From NCBI GenBank assembly GCA_942493235.1, contig OW818676.1:2046001-2110000 (forward strand): a stretch of 64,000 bases of DNA, given 5' to 3'. The translations under genes were made by a program, and so were the position numbers. Below, one piece after another: positions 9,451 through 17,129 of this stretch. Each line of letters starts with the position of its first letter. Position 1 is the first letter of the stretch. The notes under the pieces are model-generated. The model was not told the origin of the DNA. It saw only the letters and a program-made list of their open reading frames with translations, and made no database searches. The stretch is from ENR-C587 sp942493235 (lineage in GTDB: Bacteria > Bacteroidota > Ignavibacteria > Kapaibacteriales > UBA2268).

Positions 9451-10800
9451 TTATTCATTGACTTTAATCAATTTATATATACCCGAAGGTGTAGCTTCAA
9501 ATACAAATTCCTTTTTCACCTTGCTATATTTCCATAATTCCAATGTGTTCTCGCTTTGGGGTTGAGTCTCTATTTTATCGGGCTTACCGTAGAGGATGTA
9601 AATTTTGCCTCTTTCGGACTTAGCTCCGATAGCTTCAGTTGCATTTTTAAAGAGAACATTGCTTACATCGACTCTTCTAAAATATTCTGCCATAGATTCA
9701 TTATAATTTGTGTTTGGAGTTGGGTCTTTCTTTTTCCAATACTCATATATAGCATTATATTTATCTTCTGTATCAAGTTCTTTTAATTTTTCATATTCTA
9801 AATCACTAAGAATATAATACATGATTTCAGTAGCGAAATCAGGCGAATTTAATACAGTAGGCTGATTCTCCCATACTATCGAAAAATTAAATTTAAAAGT
9901 ATCGTTTAGCTCTGAATGAGTAACCAGCAATTGGTATCTGCCGGGAACTAAATTTTTATTATCAATAGGAATTTCTATAATAGAGAAATTCACTTCGCTA
10001 CTATTAAAATTCTTTAGACTTAGTGCAGAGTTAAGCATGCTCTTATCAATATCAATATCTTTATCAATATCTAATACTTTATTCAAAAGTGTATTCAGTT
10101 TTGAACCGAATTCTATGTTTTCATTACCAAAACTAAATCTCGGTTCTAAATCGGGCATTTTTTTTATTTTATAATTAAATGTAGAATTTGAATTCTTGCC
10201 GGTTACTAATAGAAGTATATTAGCATCGCTTGAATTAAAACTAATTGATGAATCTAAAGAAAAAGGTATATACCTATTAGTATTTTTAAAAGTAAAAATC
10301 GGGTCATATACATTTGCTTTAGTATAAATACTCTGAAGTGCAATCGGGTTAAGCCTCTCGGTAAATATAGGATTTTTATTCTCATCGGTAACTTCAATTT
10401 GAGGTCTGTAATTTCCAATCGGCAGAGTAACCTCTAAGTAAGAATTCAACTGTAGATTAATCATACTCTCGTCAGAATTATCTTGTGAAAATAGTTTTTT
10501 ATGCAAAACTGTTCTGCCCTTGATTATATTCTCTTGATTTTTGAAATTAATTTCAATATATATCTCCGAAAAATATTTTTCGTCCATCGTGGCGGGATTT
10601 GTATTTGTCTTAAAGGTCAATGCTTTATAAGGTATTTTAATAAAATTAATTATTTTTACCGAATCTTTTGATTCGGTCGGTACAATCAATAATTCAGAAA
10701 ATATCTTTTTCATTCTTTCAACGACTATTCTATCGCGTGGCTGTGCATTAAGAGAAGAAATCGCTAATCCGATTAACATAATATAAAGTAATTTTTTCAT
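9451..10800 (-). CDS. GWxTD-domain exported protein
   Basis: Exported protein with a signal peptide (MKKLLYIMLIGLAISSLNAQ) and a C-terminal GWxTD domain (about residues 345-440), recognised from FW-like YEYWKKKDPTPNT, NEsMAEYFRRVD and RGKIYILYGKPDKIE. The namesake GWxTD motif is degenerate here, reading GAKSE. Function of the family is not established. I chose ATG 10800, directly before the signal peptide and behind AAGGCGGA; the longer start at 10824 would overlap ruvX and bury the signal. It follows ruvX by a single base, so the two form an operon. Confidence 0.8.
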   Translation of the reverse strand: MKKLLYIMLIGLAISSLNAQPRDRIVVERMKKIFSELLIVPTESKDSVKIINFIKIPYKALTFKTNTNPATMDEKYFSEIYIEINFKNQENIIKGRTVLHKKLFSQDNSDESMINLQLNSYLEVTLPIGNYRPQIEVTDENKNPIFTERLNPIALQSIYTKANVYDPIFTFKNTNRYIPFSLDSSISFNSSDANILLLVTGKNSNSTFNYKIKKMPDLEPRFSFGNENIEFGSKLNTLLNKVLDIDKDIDIDKSMLNSALSLKNFNSSEVNFSIIEIPIDNKNLVPGRYQLLVTHSELNDTFKFNFSIVWENQPTVLNSPDFATEIMYYILSDLEYEKLKELDTEDKYNAIYEYWKKKDPTPNTNYNESMAEYFRRVDVSNVLFKNATEAIGAKSERGKIYILYGKPDKIETQPQSENTLELWKYSKVKKEFVFEATPSGIYKLIKVNE

Positions 10801-10801
10801 A

Positions 10802-11248
10802 TTAAAATCCGCCTTCCGTATCATTTAAATAATCTCTAAGAATTACCGCTGCAGCGATTTTATCCAAATTTCCTTTTATAGCTCTGTCTTTTTTCTTTTT
10901 ACCGATTTCAAGCATAGCCATAGTAGCTTTTTTAGACGACATAAACTCATCATATTTTATAATATCTATATTTATTTTTTCTTTTATTTTATCAATAAAC
11001 AAATCAATTTCTTTGATTAGCGGGTTTACTTTCTCATCTTCTCTATATGGTACGCCGATAATTATTACTCCGATTTTCTCTTTCTCTATAATATTGAATA
11101 TCTTATCATAGAAATCATCTTCTTGATATAAGTAAGTATCTATGGGGCGTATAGTGATATGAAATTCATCGCTTACTGCTAATCCGACACGTTTTAGCCC
11201 GAAATCAATTCCGAGAAGCTTCTTATTTTTTGTATTTATGGTGCTCAA
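10802..11248 (-). CDS. ruvX: YqgF/RuvX-type putative Holliday junction resolvase
   Basis: RNase H-like nuclease fold. The first catalytic aspartate is in LLGIDFGLKRVGLAVSD, the middle strand reads VIIIGVPYRED, and the last motif is YDEFMSSKKAT with DKIAAAVILRDYL. Members act on pre-16S rRNA 5' ends or on Holliday junctions, and most bacteria keep one copy. Length 148 is normal. It is the first gene of the ruvX-GWxTD pair. Confidence 0.9.
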   Translation of the reverse strand: MSTINTKNKKLLGIDFGLKRVGLAVSDEFHITIRPIDTYLYQEDDFYDKIFNIIEKEKIGVIIIGVPYREDEKVNPLIKEIDLFIDKIKEKINIDIIKYDEFMSSKKATMAMLEIGKKKKDRAIKGNLDKIAAAVILRDYLNDTEGGF

Positions 11249-11509
11249 ATTTTTCCTTTTTCCTTATTATTTAATTCAATTTGTATGTTTTTTATATTTG
11301 TAAATTACTTAAATTGGAATATTTTTATCAATTGCTAATCATCATAATTGTAAGTCGTCAATCTTAGGCAAACGCGAATATAGACGAGACTTCATTTGTA
11401 TGATTTCAAAACGAAAATGATACTATTCATATTCAGATTTTCAAATCAAATAATATGACGTTCATAATTAGATGCTGTTGTTTTTTGTAATTATATTCTT
11501 TCATTAACT
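11249..11509. other. Intergenic region, no gene seen
   Basis: AT-rich spacer between the divergent ruvX and thiamine-binding-type genes. I see no RNA gene, long inverted repeat or TPP riboswitch core. It must hold the ruvX promoter; the promoter of the rightward gene follows at 11510. Confidence 0.5.
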
Positions 11510-11539
11510 TTGATATTACTCAAATTATGATTAGATTTG
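11510..11539 (+). promoter_or_regulatory. Bacteroidota-type promoter for the MTH1187-family gene
   Basis: TTG at 11510-11512 (part of TTTG), then 19 bases, then TAGATTTG at 11532-11539. This fits the Bacteroidota consensus TTTG-N19-TAnnTTTG exactly. Expected transcription start is about 11546, some 30 bases before ATG 11578. Confidence 0.6.
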
Positions 11540-11577
11540 GAGCATAATTATGTTTTAAATTACTACAAGGAAATATT

Positions 11578-11886
11578 ATGGTATTATTAGAATTTGCTAT
11601 GTTCCCGACAGATAAAGGCGAAAGTGTTAGCCCTTATGTAGCTAAAATAATTGACTGTATTGATAAATCGGGAATCACTTATCAACTAACTGCTATGGGG
11701 ACAATTCTCGAAGGCAGTTTCGACGAATGTATGAAAGTGTTAGCCGCTTGTTATAAAATATTAGAAGCTGACTGCGACCGGATATATTGCTCAATTAATA
11801 TCGACTACCGCAAAACCGAAAAGTCCAGAATGAAATCCAAAACCGATAAAATGAAATTAATTCTTAACAGAGAAATAAATATATAG
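11578..11886 (+). CDS. MTH1187-family thiamine-binding-type protein
   Basis: Small cytosolic ferredoxin-like protein of the family formerly called DUF77 (MTH1187/YkoF-like), some members of which bind thiamine. Recognised from LEFAMFPTDKGESVSPYVAKII at the start, ITYQLTAMGTILEG in the middle and the final RIYCSINIDYRK. Length of 102 residues is right for the family. It is a single gene with its own promoter and a strong terminator. No thiamine genes or TPP riboswitch are near, so thiamine as ligand is inferred from the family only. Confidence 0.8.
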   Translation: MVLLEFAMFPTDKGESVSPYVAKIIDCIDKSGITYQLTAMGTILEGSFDECMKVLAACYKILEADCDRIYCSINIDYRKTEKSRMKSKTDKMKLILNREINI

Positions 11887-11912
11887 TTTTTTCTCTATGA
11901 GAAATATCAATT

Positions 11913-11961
11913 ATTACAAAAGAAGGAAGAGCTTAATATATGCTTCTCCTTCTTTTGTAAT
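11913..11961. terminator. Bidirectional terminator between convergent genes
   Basis: Perfect 15-bp arms, ATTACAAAAGAAGGA (11913-11927) and TCCTTCTTTTGTAAT (11947-11961), with partly pairing inner bases. It lies between the stop at 11886 and the stop of the leftward gene at 11984. Confidence 0.7.
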
Positions 11962-11983
11962 TCAGCAATCCAATTCAATCGTT

Positions 11984-12220
11984 TTATTCGTTCTCTTTCG
12001 ACTGAACCGACATAGTTTCGCCTTGCTCTTCTTTTAATTCAGTTCCTTCTTGCTTAGCAATTAATTCTTTAGCTTTCTCAGAAAGTACTAATACATCTTT
12101 ATTATCACTAAGTTTAGCCGCTGCTTTCTTATTGCTTTCTTGTTCGTTAGTTTTGGCTTGAAGAACGCGACTTTCGGTATCGGCTTTTACCGATGATGAT
12201 TTTACAGAACTTATATCCAT
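11984..12220 (-). CDS. Small hydrophilic protein, unknown
   Basis: About 78 residues, rich in Ser, Lys, Glu and Ala, without membrane segment or signal. The segment DVLVLSEKAKELIAKQ resembles the conserved helix of FlgM-type anti-sigma factors, but no flagellar genes are present and the match is too short to name it. I prefer ATG 12220 because GGAG lies six bases upstream; an earlier in-frame ATG at 12232 would contain that ribosome site. It is transcribed toward the terminator at 11913-11961. Confidence 0.55.
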   Translation of the reverse strand: MDISSVKSSSVKADTESRVLQAKTNEQESNKKAAAKLSDNKDVLVLSEKAKELIAKQEGTELKEEQGETMSVQSKENE

Positions 12221-12368
12221 AATATTCTCCATAATTATGTTGACAATTAAAACTTGTAACGGTTTGGTCTATATAATATTTTAATACGTTTGGAAATTAA
12301 GCTTATCTGCCAATATTGCTCTATTAATCAATTGTTTTTTGAACTGCTATATTAAATACGCATTCTCT

Positions 12369-12599
12369 TTACTCTTCTATTTCATCCCAGCTATCAATAC
12401 TTACACCCCATTCTTCTAAAGCTTCTTCCATACATAGCTGTGTATTATTTTGAATATTTTCATAGAAACAAACATCATTTTTAAATACTGAAAATTCAGA
12501 ACCGAATTCTTCATTGCATTGTTTTATAATAAAGGTCATATTGCTGCTTATTGATTGATATTTCTTATCTTCTTTAATCATTATACCATCTATAATCAT
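12369..12599 (-). CDS. Small hypothetical protein
   Basis: A 76-residue acidic reading frame ending in EEALEEWGVSIDSWDEIEE, not recognised. There are two possible ATG starts (12599 and about 12581) and no strong ribosome site. The composition is protein-like and it is the only frame in the gap before the hemA-like gene, but it may be spurious. Confidence 0.4.
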   Translation of the reverse strand: MIIDGIMIKEDKKYQSISSNMTFIIKQCNEEFGSEFSVFKNDVCFYENIQNNTQLCMEEALEEWGVSIDSWDEIEE

Positions 12600-12678
12600 A
12601 ATCTTTTCTTTCTTAATTATTCCATTTACAATTTACAAATTTATTTATTAATAACAAAAGCCAAATAATTAAATTAGA

Positions 12679-12707
12679 TTGCTTTTACCGAAAAATTCGT
12701 ATTTTTG
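12679..12707 (+). promoter_or_regulatory. Bacteroidota-type promoter for the hemA-like gene
   Basis: TTG at 12679-12681, then 18 bases, then TATTTTTG at 12700-12707. The leader to ATG 12792 would be about 78 bases. Confidence 0.5.
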
Positions 12708-12791
12708 CTCTTGGTTAATCCTTTTTCCGTTTAATGGTATGATTAATTATTGACAACAGTTATTTACTAAATAAATATCAACAGACTTGAA

Positions 12792-13757
12792 ATGATTATG
12801 ATAGAAAATTTTAAAATTATTGGTATTAATCATAAATGCTCTACTAAAGAGTATAGAGCTCTTTTTTTTCAAGATAATGATTCCATTTTTCAGGTTCTGA
12901 AATATCTATTTTTAGTTGATAAAATTGAATACTCCCTGATTTTAAACACCAGTAATAGAACAGAATTTCATATATTAACCGAGAGAAATGATATAAATGA
13001 GATTCTAAAAGAATTATTTAAGAAATTCAATTTGCCTAATTATGAGTATTTTAAATCAATATCTTATAATTATCAATCAATTAATGCAATAAAGCATTTG
13101 TTCAGAGTAATTGCAAGTATAGATTCCGAAAAGCTGGGCGATAACCAAATTATATCGCAAGTGCGTAATGCTTTCCATATTTCAGATGAAATTAGAAATC
13201 ATAATTTTATGCACAGGCTATTAAATGCTGCTATCAGAGCTTCTTCGACAGTAAGAGCAAACACTGCTATCGGCATACCAATTAAATCCATAGCCGGAAC
13301 AGCCTGCACTTACATTTTGGATATATGCCGTAAAGATGACAAAATCATGTTTTACGGCTATGACAATGATATTAAAACTATCGCTATTAAATTATTTGAG
13401 AAAGGTTTTACGAAATTAAGCATATATCCGGATATGGAGGTCGAACTGCCCGAGCAATTGAAGTGTTTTGTTGTTAGCTCACTGATGAACAATTCGAATG
13501 ATACAATTGCTATAATTACTAATAAAGAATTTACAATAGATAAGCTTAGTAAAAGTATAAAATTAGTAATTGATTTGGGAAATTCAATTAAGCAAAACGA
13601 TAATTACGTAAAGTACGTAACGCAAAGTACGCTATGCTCAGAGATAGAATCCGCGAAGCTTGAGAAGCTCAATTCGATTGAAGTGGCTGAAAATATAATA
13701 ATAAAAGAAGTGTCAAGATTTGAAAAGCATTGCAATGAAGATTATCTTTCATCATGA
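12792..13757 (+). CDS. Glutamyl-tRNA reductase homologue lacking the catalytic Cys
   Basis: Similar over its length to glutamyl-tRNA reductase (HemA), which makes glutamate-1-semialdehyde from Glu-tRNA. Retained are IIGINHKCSTKEYR at the N-terminus, the HLFRV motif, DSEKLGDNQIISQVRNAF and VRANTAIG. The invariant catalytic motif TCNR reads TSNR (S54, codon AGT), so the thioester-forming Cys is absent. At 321 residues it is about 100 shorter than usual, and the nucleotide-binding region (KIMFYGYDNDIKTIA) lacks a clean glycine-rich loop. No other heme genes adjoin. It overlaps the next gene by 23 bases, implying translational coupling. An inactive or repurposed paralogue is more likely than a working HemA. 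Confidence 0.75.
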   Translation: MIMIENFKIIGINHKCSTKEYRALFFQDNDSIFQVLKYLFLVDKIEYSLILNTSNRTEFHILTERNDINEILKELFKKFNLPNYEYFKSISYNYQSINAIKHLFRVIASIDSEKLGDNQIISQVRNAFHISDEIRNHNFMHRLLNAAIRASSTVRANTAIGIPIKSIAGTACTYILDICRKDDKIMFYGYDNDIKTIAIKLFEKGFTKLSIYPDMEVELPEQLKCFVVSSLMNNSNDTIAIITNKEFTIDKLSKSIKLVIDLGNSIKQNDNYVKYVTQSTLCSEIESAKLEKLNSIEVAENIIIKEVSRFEKHCNEDYLSS

Positions 13758-14493
13758 TTTCTACAAAGTCTATTCCGACGAATCTGCGGCAGTCAGTGGC
13801 AGAATGGAAGCAATAATGGATTATCTGAAAGAGAACTCGAATTATGAAATAATAGAGCCCTCTAAAGCCGATTATTTCGATTTAATCGCTGTTCATGACG
13901 AAAATTATGTAAAAGATGTTTTTAATAATAAAAACGAAATATATAAAGTTGCCGAGCTTTCAGCCGGAGCTGCAATGTTAGCCGGCGAGTTTTCTATAAG
14001 TGAAGAACCTGCATTTGCAGTAATTCGTCCTCCGGGACATCATGCTTATAGAAATAATGCTTGGGGCTATTGCTATTTCTGTAATATGGCTGTCTCAATA
14101 ACTAACTTAATAAAAAAGGGTAAAATTAACTCGGCTTTTATTTTGGATTTTGACGCTCATACCGGAGACGGGACAATAGACTGCCTAAAACATAATAAAA
14201 ATATTAAAATTCTTAACCCAATGGCTGAAGCCGATAAGTATATAAAAACAATCGAAAATTATATCAAAGAGCTTGAGCCTGTCGATTTGGTAGCCGTTTG
14301 TGCCGGTTTCGACTCTTATGAAAAAGACTGTGGCGGAAAATTAAAGACATTCGATTACTATACTATCGGCAGGATGATGAAGCTATTAACAAAAAAGTTC
14401 GGTCATAACCGTAGATTTGCTGTTTTGGAAGGCGGGTATTATCAGCCCGACTTAGGCAAAAATGTACTGTCATTTATTCAAGGTTTTGAGTAA
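13735..14493 (+). CDS. Histone-deacetylase/AcuC-family amidohydrolase
   Basis: Zinc-dependent deacetylase fold, cytosolic. It has the catalytic His pair in RPPGHHAY (H102, H103), zinc ligands D140 and H142 in LDFDAHTGDGT, the third Asp in GFDSY (D193), and the LEGGYY motif. The usual HHGxGT is HTGDGT here, changing only the non-ligand second His. At 252 residues it is shorter than the usual 300-370. I chose ATG 13735 rather than TTG 13720; both overlap the hemA-like gene. Possible substrates include acetylated proteins, polyamines or small molecules; none can be chosen. Confidence 0.8.
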   Translation: MKIIFHHDFYKVYSDESAAVSGRMEAIMDYLKENSNYEIIEPSKADYFDLIAVHDENYVKDVFNNKNEIYKVAELSAGAAMLAGEFSISEEPAFAVIRPPGHHAYRNNAWGYCYFCNMAVSITNLIKKGKINSAFILDFDAHTGDGTIDCLKHNKNIKILNPMAEADKYIKTIENYIKELEPVDLVAVCAGFDSYEKDCGGKLKTFDYYTIGRMMKLLTKKFGHNRRFAVLEGGYYQPDLGKNVLSFIQGFE

Positions 14494-14589
14494 GCAAATC
14501 TTTACCTCATCTTAATTCAATGTTTATCATAAACACTTTTTGATATATTAATTTTGTAGTAGTTGTGTTAATATTATGAACGGACTGCT

Positions 14590-16383
14590 ATGAAAATAAT
14601 TGATCTGAGGCAAATTGTCGAGTGCAGAAATATCAAAGCGATGAATTATCTGCCACATATAGTGAAAGAAATATTTTTTAATTTGATGAACCGATTAATC
14701 CATTCCGACGAGATAAATCACTTCGTTAATAATAATCATGATAAATTCAACTTTGAATTTATCGACGAATTATTTAACTATCTGAATTTTTCGTATAACA
14801 TGCCATCTCTTGATAAACAAAACATCCCTTCTGAAGGCAAATTAATAATAGTAGCAAATCATCCGCTTGGGGCTTTAGATGGTTTGGCATTATTAAAAGC
14901 AATAAGCGAAGTGCGTAAAGATGTGAAAATTGTAGCGAATGATATTTTATTAAATCTTGAAAATATAAAAGATTTATTCCTGCCCTACAATGTGTTTTCT
15001 TTTAGTGCACAGAAAAACAATATTGAAAATATTGAGAAAGCAATCCAAGACGATTGTGCTATTATATTTTTTCCGGCTGCTTCTGTATCACGATTGTCAT
15101 CAAAAGGAATTAGAGACGGTAAATGGACAAAAGGTGCTCTTAGATTTGCAAAGAAATTCAATGCTCCGATATTGCCGGTATTTATTCGAGGCAGAAATTC
15201 AATCGGATTCTATGCTACTTCTCTAATCAATAAAAAATTATCCATGCTGATGCTGGCACACGAAATCTTTAATAAAAGAAATAAATCAATTAATTTACGA
15301 GTCGGAAATATTATACCTACCGCATCATTAAATAATTCAATCAATAATGAAAGCCTTCAAGTAAAACTACTCAAAAAGCATACATATAAATTCCATAAAA
15401 TGGATAATGAAATTTATAAAACAGAAAAGACAATTATACATCCGATAGAAGCGAGAGTTATCAAAAATGAACTGATAAACAGTAAACTGTTGGCAGTTTC
15501 TAAAGATGAGAAGAAAGTCTATCTTTGTGAGTTCCATACTGCGAAAAATGTAATCAAAGAGATTGCAAGGCTTAGAGAGATTACCTTCCGAAAAGTAGGA
15601 GAGGGAACAGGAGAAAAATTTGATTTCGATAAATATGATAAATACTATAAGCATGTCGTTCTCTGGGACGACAAGAGCTTAGAGATTGTAGGGAGCTACC
15701 GCATCGGAATATGTTCGGAAATAATCAGAGAATACGGCGTTAGCGGATTATATAACTCAGAGGAATTTGCTTTTAATTCGGAGTATTCTGATTTCATTGA
15801 CCAGTCTTTGGAATTGGGCAGAAGTTTTATTCAGCAGAAATATTGGAGGTCGAACGCATTAGATTTGCTCTGGCAGGGCATCGCAAGCCTAATATCGGAC
15901 TATCCGAATATTCAATATTTGTTTGGTGCTGTTAGTATTAGTAATTCCTATTCTGAAACTGCTAAAAATATGATTGTATTTTTTTATAACAAATGGTATG
16001 GTTCGGGACAACAAATTATTAAAGCAAAAAATAGATATTCGCTTACAAAAAATCAAAATGCCGAGATGGCAGAAATATTGAAGTTTAGCAGTGTAGATGA
16101 TGATTTCAAAGTATTAAAATCTAATTTAAAAAATATGGGATTTTCAGTACCGGTTATGTTTAAGCGATATACTGACTTATGCCAGGCAAGCGGAGTGAAA
16201 TTTTTAGATTTTAATATTGATAAGAATTTTTCTAATTGTATAGACGGTATGTTGATTTTAGAGATTGAAAAAATGAAGCAGTCTTATAAAGATAGATACT
16301 GCTTTGCTTATCCGATACTAACTGATTCGAAAATGGGAGTTGATACCGAAGGTAATTTGATAGATTGTTACATTGATGCGTAA
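14590..16383 (+). CDS. Fused PlsC-like / OlsB-like acyltransferase
   Basis: Two-domain acyltransferase, probably membrane-associated. Residues about 80-245 are a PlsC-type glycerol/lysolipid O-acyltransferase (VANHPLGALDG with H91 and D97, IIFFPAASVSRLS, PVFIRGRNS). Residues about 300-500 resemble the OlsB/hemolysin-type N-acyltransferase (EIARLREITFR, SYRIG, LELGRSFIQQKYW, IQYLFGAVSISNSY). This arrangement resembles bifunctional enzymes that make acylated amino-acid lipids such as ornithine or glycine lipids; the head-group amino acid is not predictable. It follows the deacetylase-like gene by 97 bases on the same strand. Confidence 0.8.
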   Translation: MKIIDLRQIVECRNIKAMNYLPHIVKEIFFNLMNRLIHSDEINHFVNNNHDKFNFEFIDELFNYLNFSYNMPSLDKQNIPSEGKLIIVANHPLGALDGLALLKAISEVRKDVKIVANDILLNLENIKDLFLPYNVFSFSAQKNNIENIEKAIQDDCAIIFFPAASVSRLSSKGIRDGKWTKGALRFAKKFNAPILPVFIRGRNSIGFYATSLINKKLSMLMLAHEIFNKRNKSINLRVGNIIPTASLNNSINNESLQVKLLKKHTYKFHKMDNEIYKTEKTIIHPIEARVIKNELINSKLLAVSKDEKKVYLCEFHTAKNVIKEIARLREITFRKVGEGTGEKFDFDKYDKYYKHVVLWDDKSLEIVGSYRIGICSEIIREYGVSGLYNSEEFAFNSEYSDFIDQSLELGRSFIQQKYWRSNALDLLWQGIASLISDYPNIQYLFGAVSISNSYSETAKNMIVFFYNKWYGSGQQIIKAKNRYSLTKNQNAEMAEILKFSSVDDDFKVLKSNLKNMGFSVPVMFKRYTDLCQASGVKFLDFNIDKNFSNCIDGMLILEIEKMKQSYKDRYCFAYPILTDSKMGVDTEGNLIDCYIDA

Positions 16384-16530
16384 TTGTACCCAAGCTCAGT
16401 GCTGAAGAGGCTGTGTAAATACTATAAGATTAAGGTTGTAGTGATATTGGAATTTCTAAAAGTGCTTGTTTCCCCACGATTCACCGTGTGGTTGATAACT
16501 CTCCTATATTCCCGTTCACTGTAAGAGAAA

Positions 16531-16563
16531 AACCTTCCGAAGGTTTGTAACCTTCGGAAGGTT
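16531..16563. repeat. AACCTTCCGAAGG hairpin, copy 1
   Basis: Perfect 13-bp arms AACCTTCCGAAGG / CCTTCGGAAGGTT around a 7-base loop. An identical copy lies at 16828-16860. Confidence 0.85.
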
Positions 16564-16588
16564 CAAAGTCTTCGGATATTTCTAAATC

Positions 16589-16667
16589 GTCATTCTGAGT
16601 GAAACGAAGAATCCAGAATTATCAATAAGTTACCTTTGTCTGGATTCTTCACTTCGTTCCTAATGAC
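16589..16667. repeat. GTCATTCTGA-type inverted repeat
   Basis: Same family as 6000-6086, in full. A half copy at 16886-16939 stops where a CCCCACGC palindrome begins. Confidence 0.8.
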
Positions 16668-16768
16668 AGATTTTAGACAGCGTTTTGATGTGTGCTTTTT
16701 GCACCACGCTGAAGAGGCTGTGTAAATACTAGAATCTATTGCATTTTTTATTTACCCATTCCATTCAA

Positions 16769-16788
16769 CCCCACGCTGAAGCGTGGGG
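16769..16788. repeat. REP-like palindrome CCCCACGC-TGAA-GCGTGGGG
   Basis: Perfect 8-bp stem with a TGAA loop. The same sequence is at 25837-25856. Confidence 0.85.
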
Positions 16789-16827
16789 TAGATAACTCTC
16801 CTATATTTCCGTTCACTGTAAGAGAAA

Positions 16828-16860
16828 AACCTTCCGAAGGTTTGTAACCTTCGGAAGGTT
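16828..16860. repeat. AACCTTCCGAAGG hairpin, copy 2
   Basis: Identical to 16531-16563, in the second direct-repeat half of the 16.4-17.1 kb mosaic. Confidence 0.85.
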
Positions 16861-16941
16861 CACAGTCTTCGGATATTGCCAAATCGTCATTCTGAGTGAA
16901 ACGAAGAATCCTGAATTATCAATAAGTTAGCTTTGTCTTAT

Positions 16942-16961
16942 CCCCACGCTTCAGCGTGGGG
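16942..16961. repeat. REP-like palindrome CCCCACGC-TTCA-GCGTGGGG
   Basis: Same stem as 16769-16788 but in the opposite orientation (loop TTCA). Further TTCA copies are at 25164-25183 and 25560-25579. Confidence 0.85.
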
Positions 16962-17007
16962 TTGAATTGAGGAGTACAGATATATGAAACAGCTATTAAG
17001 TATATAT

Positions 17008-17033
17008 CAACCTGACGGTTAACCGTCAGGTTG
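17008..17033. repeat. 26-bp perfect palindrome CAACCTGACGGTT / mirror
   Basis: CAACCTGACGGTT followed directly by its reverse complement. The same core sits within the 44-bp palindrome at 24493-24536. Confidence 0.85.
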
Positions 17034-17129
17034 CATTGAAGATAAATGAATAATTTAGAGTATTTACACAGCCTCTGAAGTAGTGGGTTGATAATCTATA
17101 ATTAGATTTGCAGTAAGTTGTTGTTATCA

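Larger units (their letters stand above)
16406..17076. mobile_element. MITE-like mosaic with AGAGGCTGTGTAAATACT ends
   Basis: Non-coding mosaic. The 18-bp sequence AGAGGCTGTGTAAATACT occurs at 16406-16423 and 16713-16730, and its exact reverse complement at 17059-17076, so 16713-17076 (364 bp) or the whole stretch is bounded by perfect terminal inverted repeats. The two halves share about 170 bp of direct repeat. The flanks (CCACGCTGA before 16713, GAAGTAGTGGGTT after 17076) look like the two halves of one REP palindrome. There is no transposase gene, so it would need one acting in trans. Confidence 0.7.

Noticed and set aside
11249..11577. TPP riboswitch before the thiamine-binding-type gene
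   Set aside because: The conserved core was not found, and the predicted transcript leader is only about 30 bases.
14155..14175. Loss of activity in the deacetylase-like protein because HHGxGT reads HTGDGT
   Set aside because: The changed residue is not a zinc ligand; D140, H142, D193 and the H102/H103 pair are intact.
14577..14594. Five-codon leader peptide overlapping the acyltransferase start
   Set aside because: ATGAACGGACTGCTATGA is present, but such short frames are common and no attenuator structure follows.
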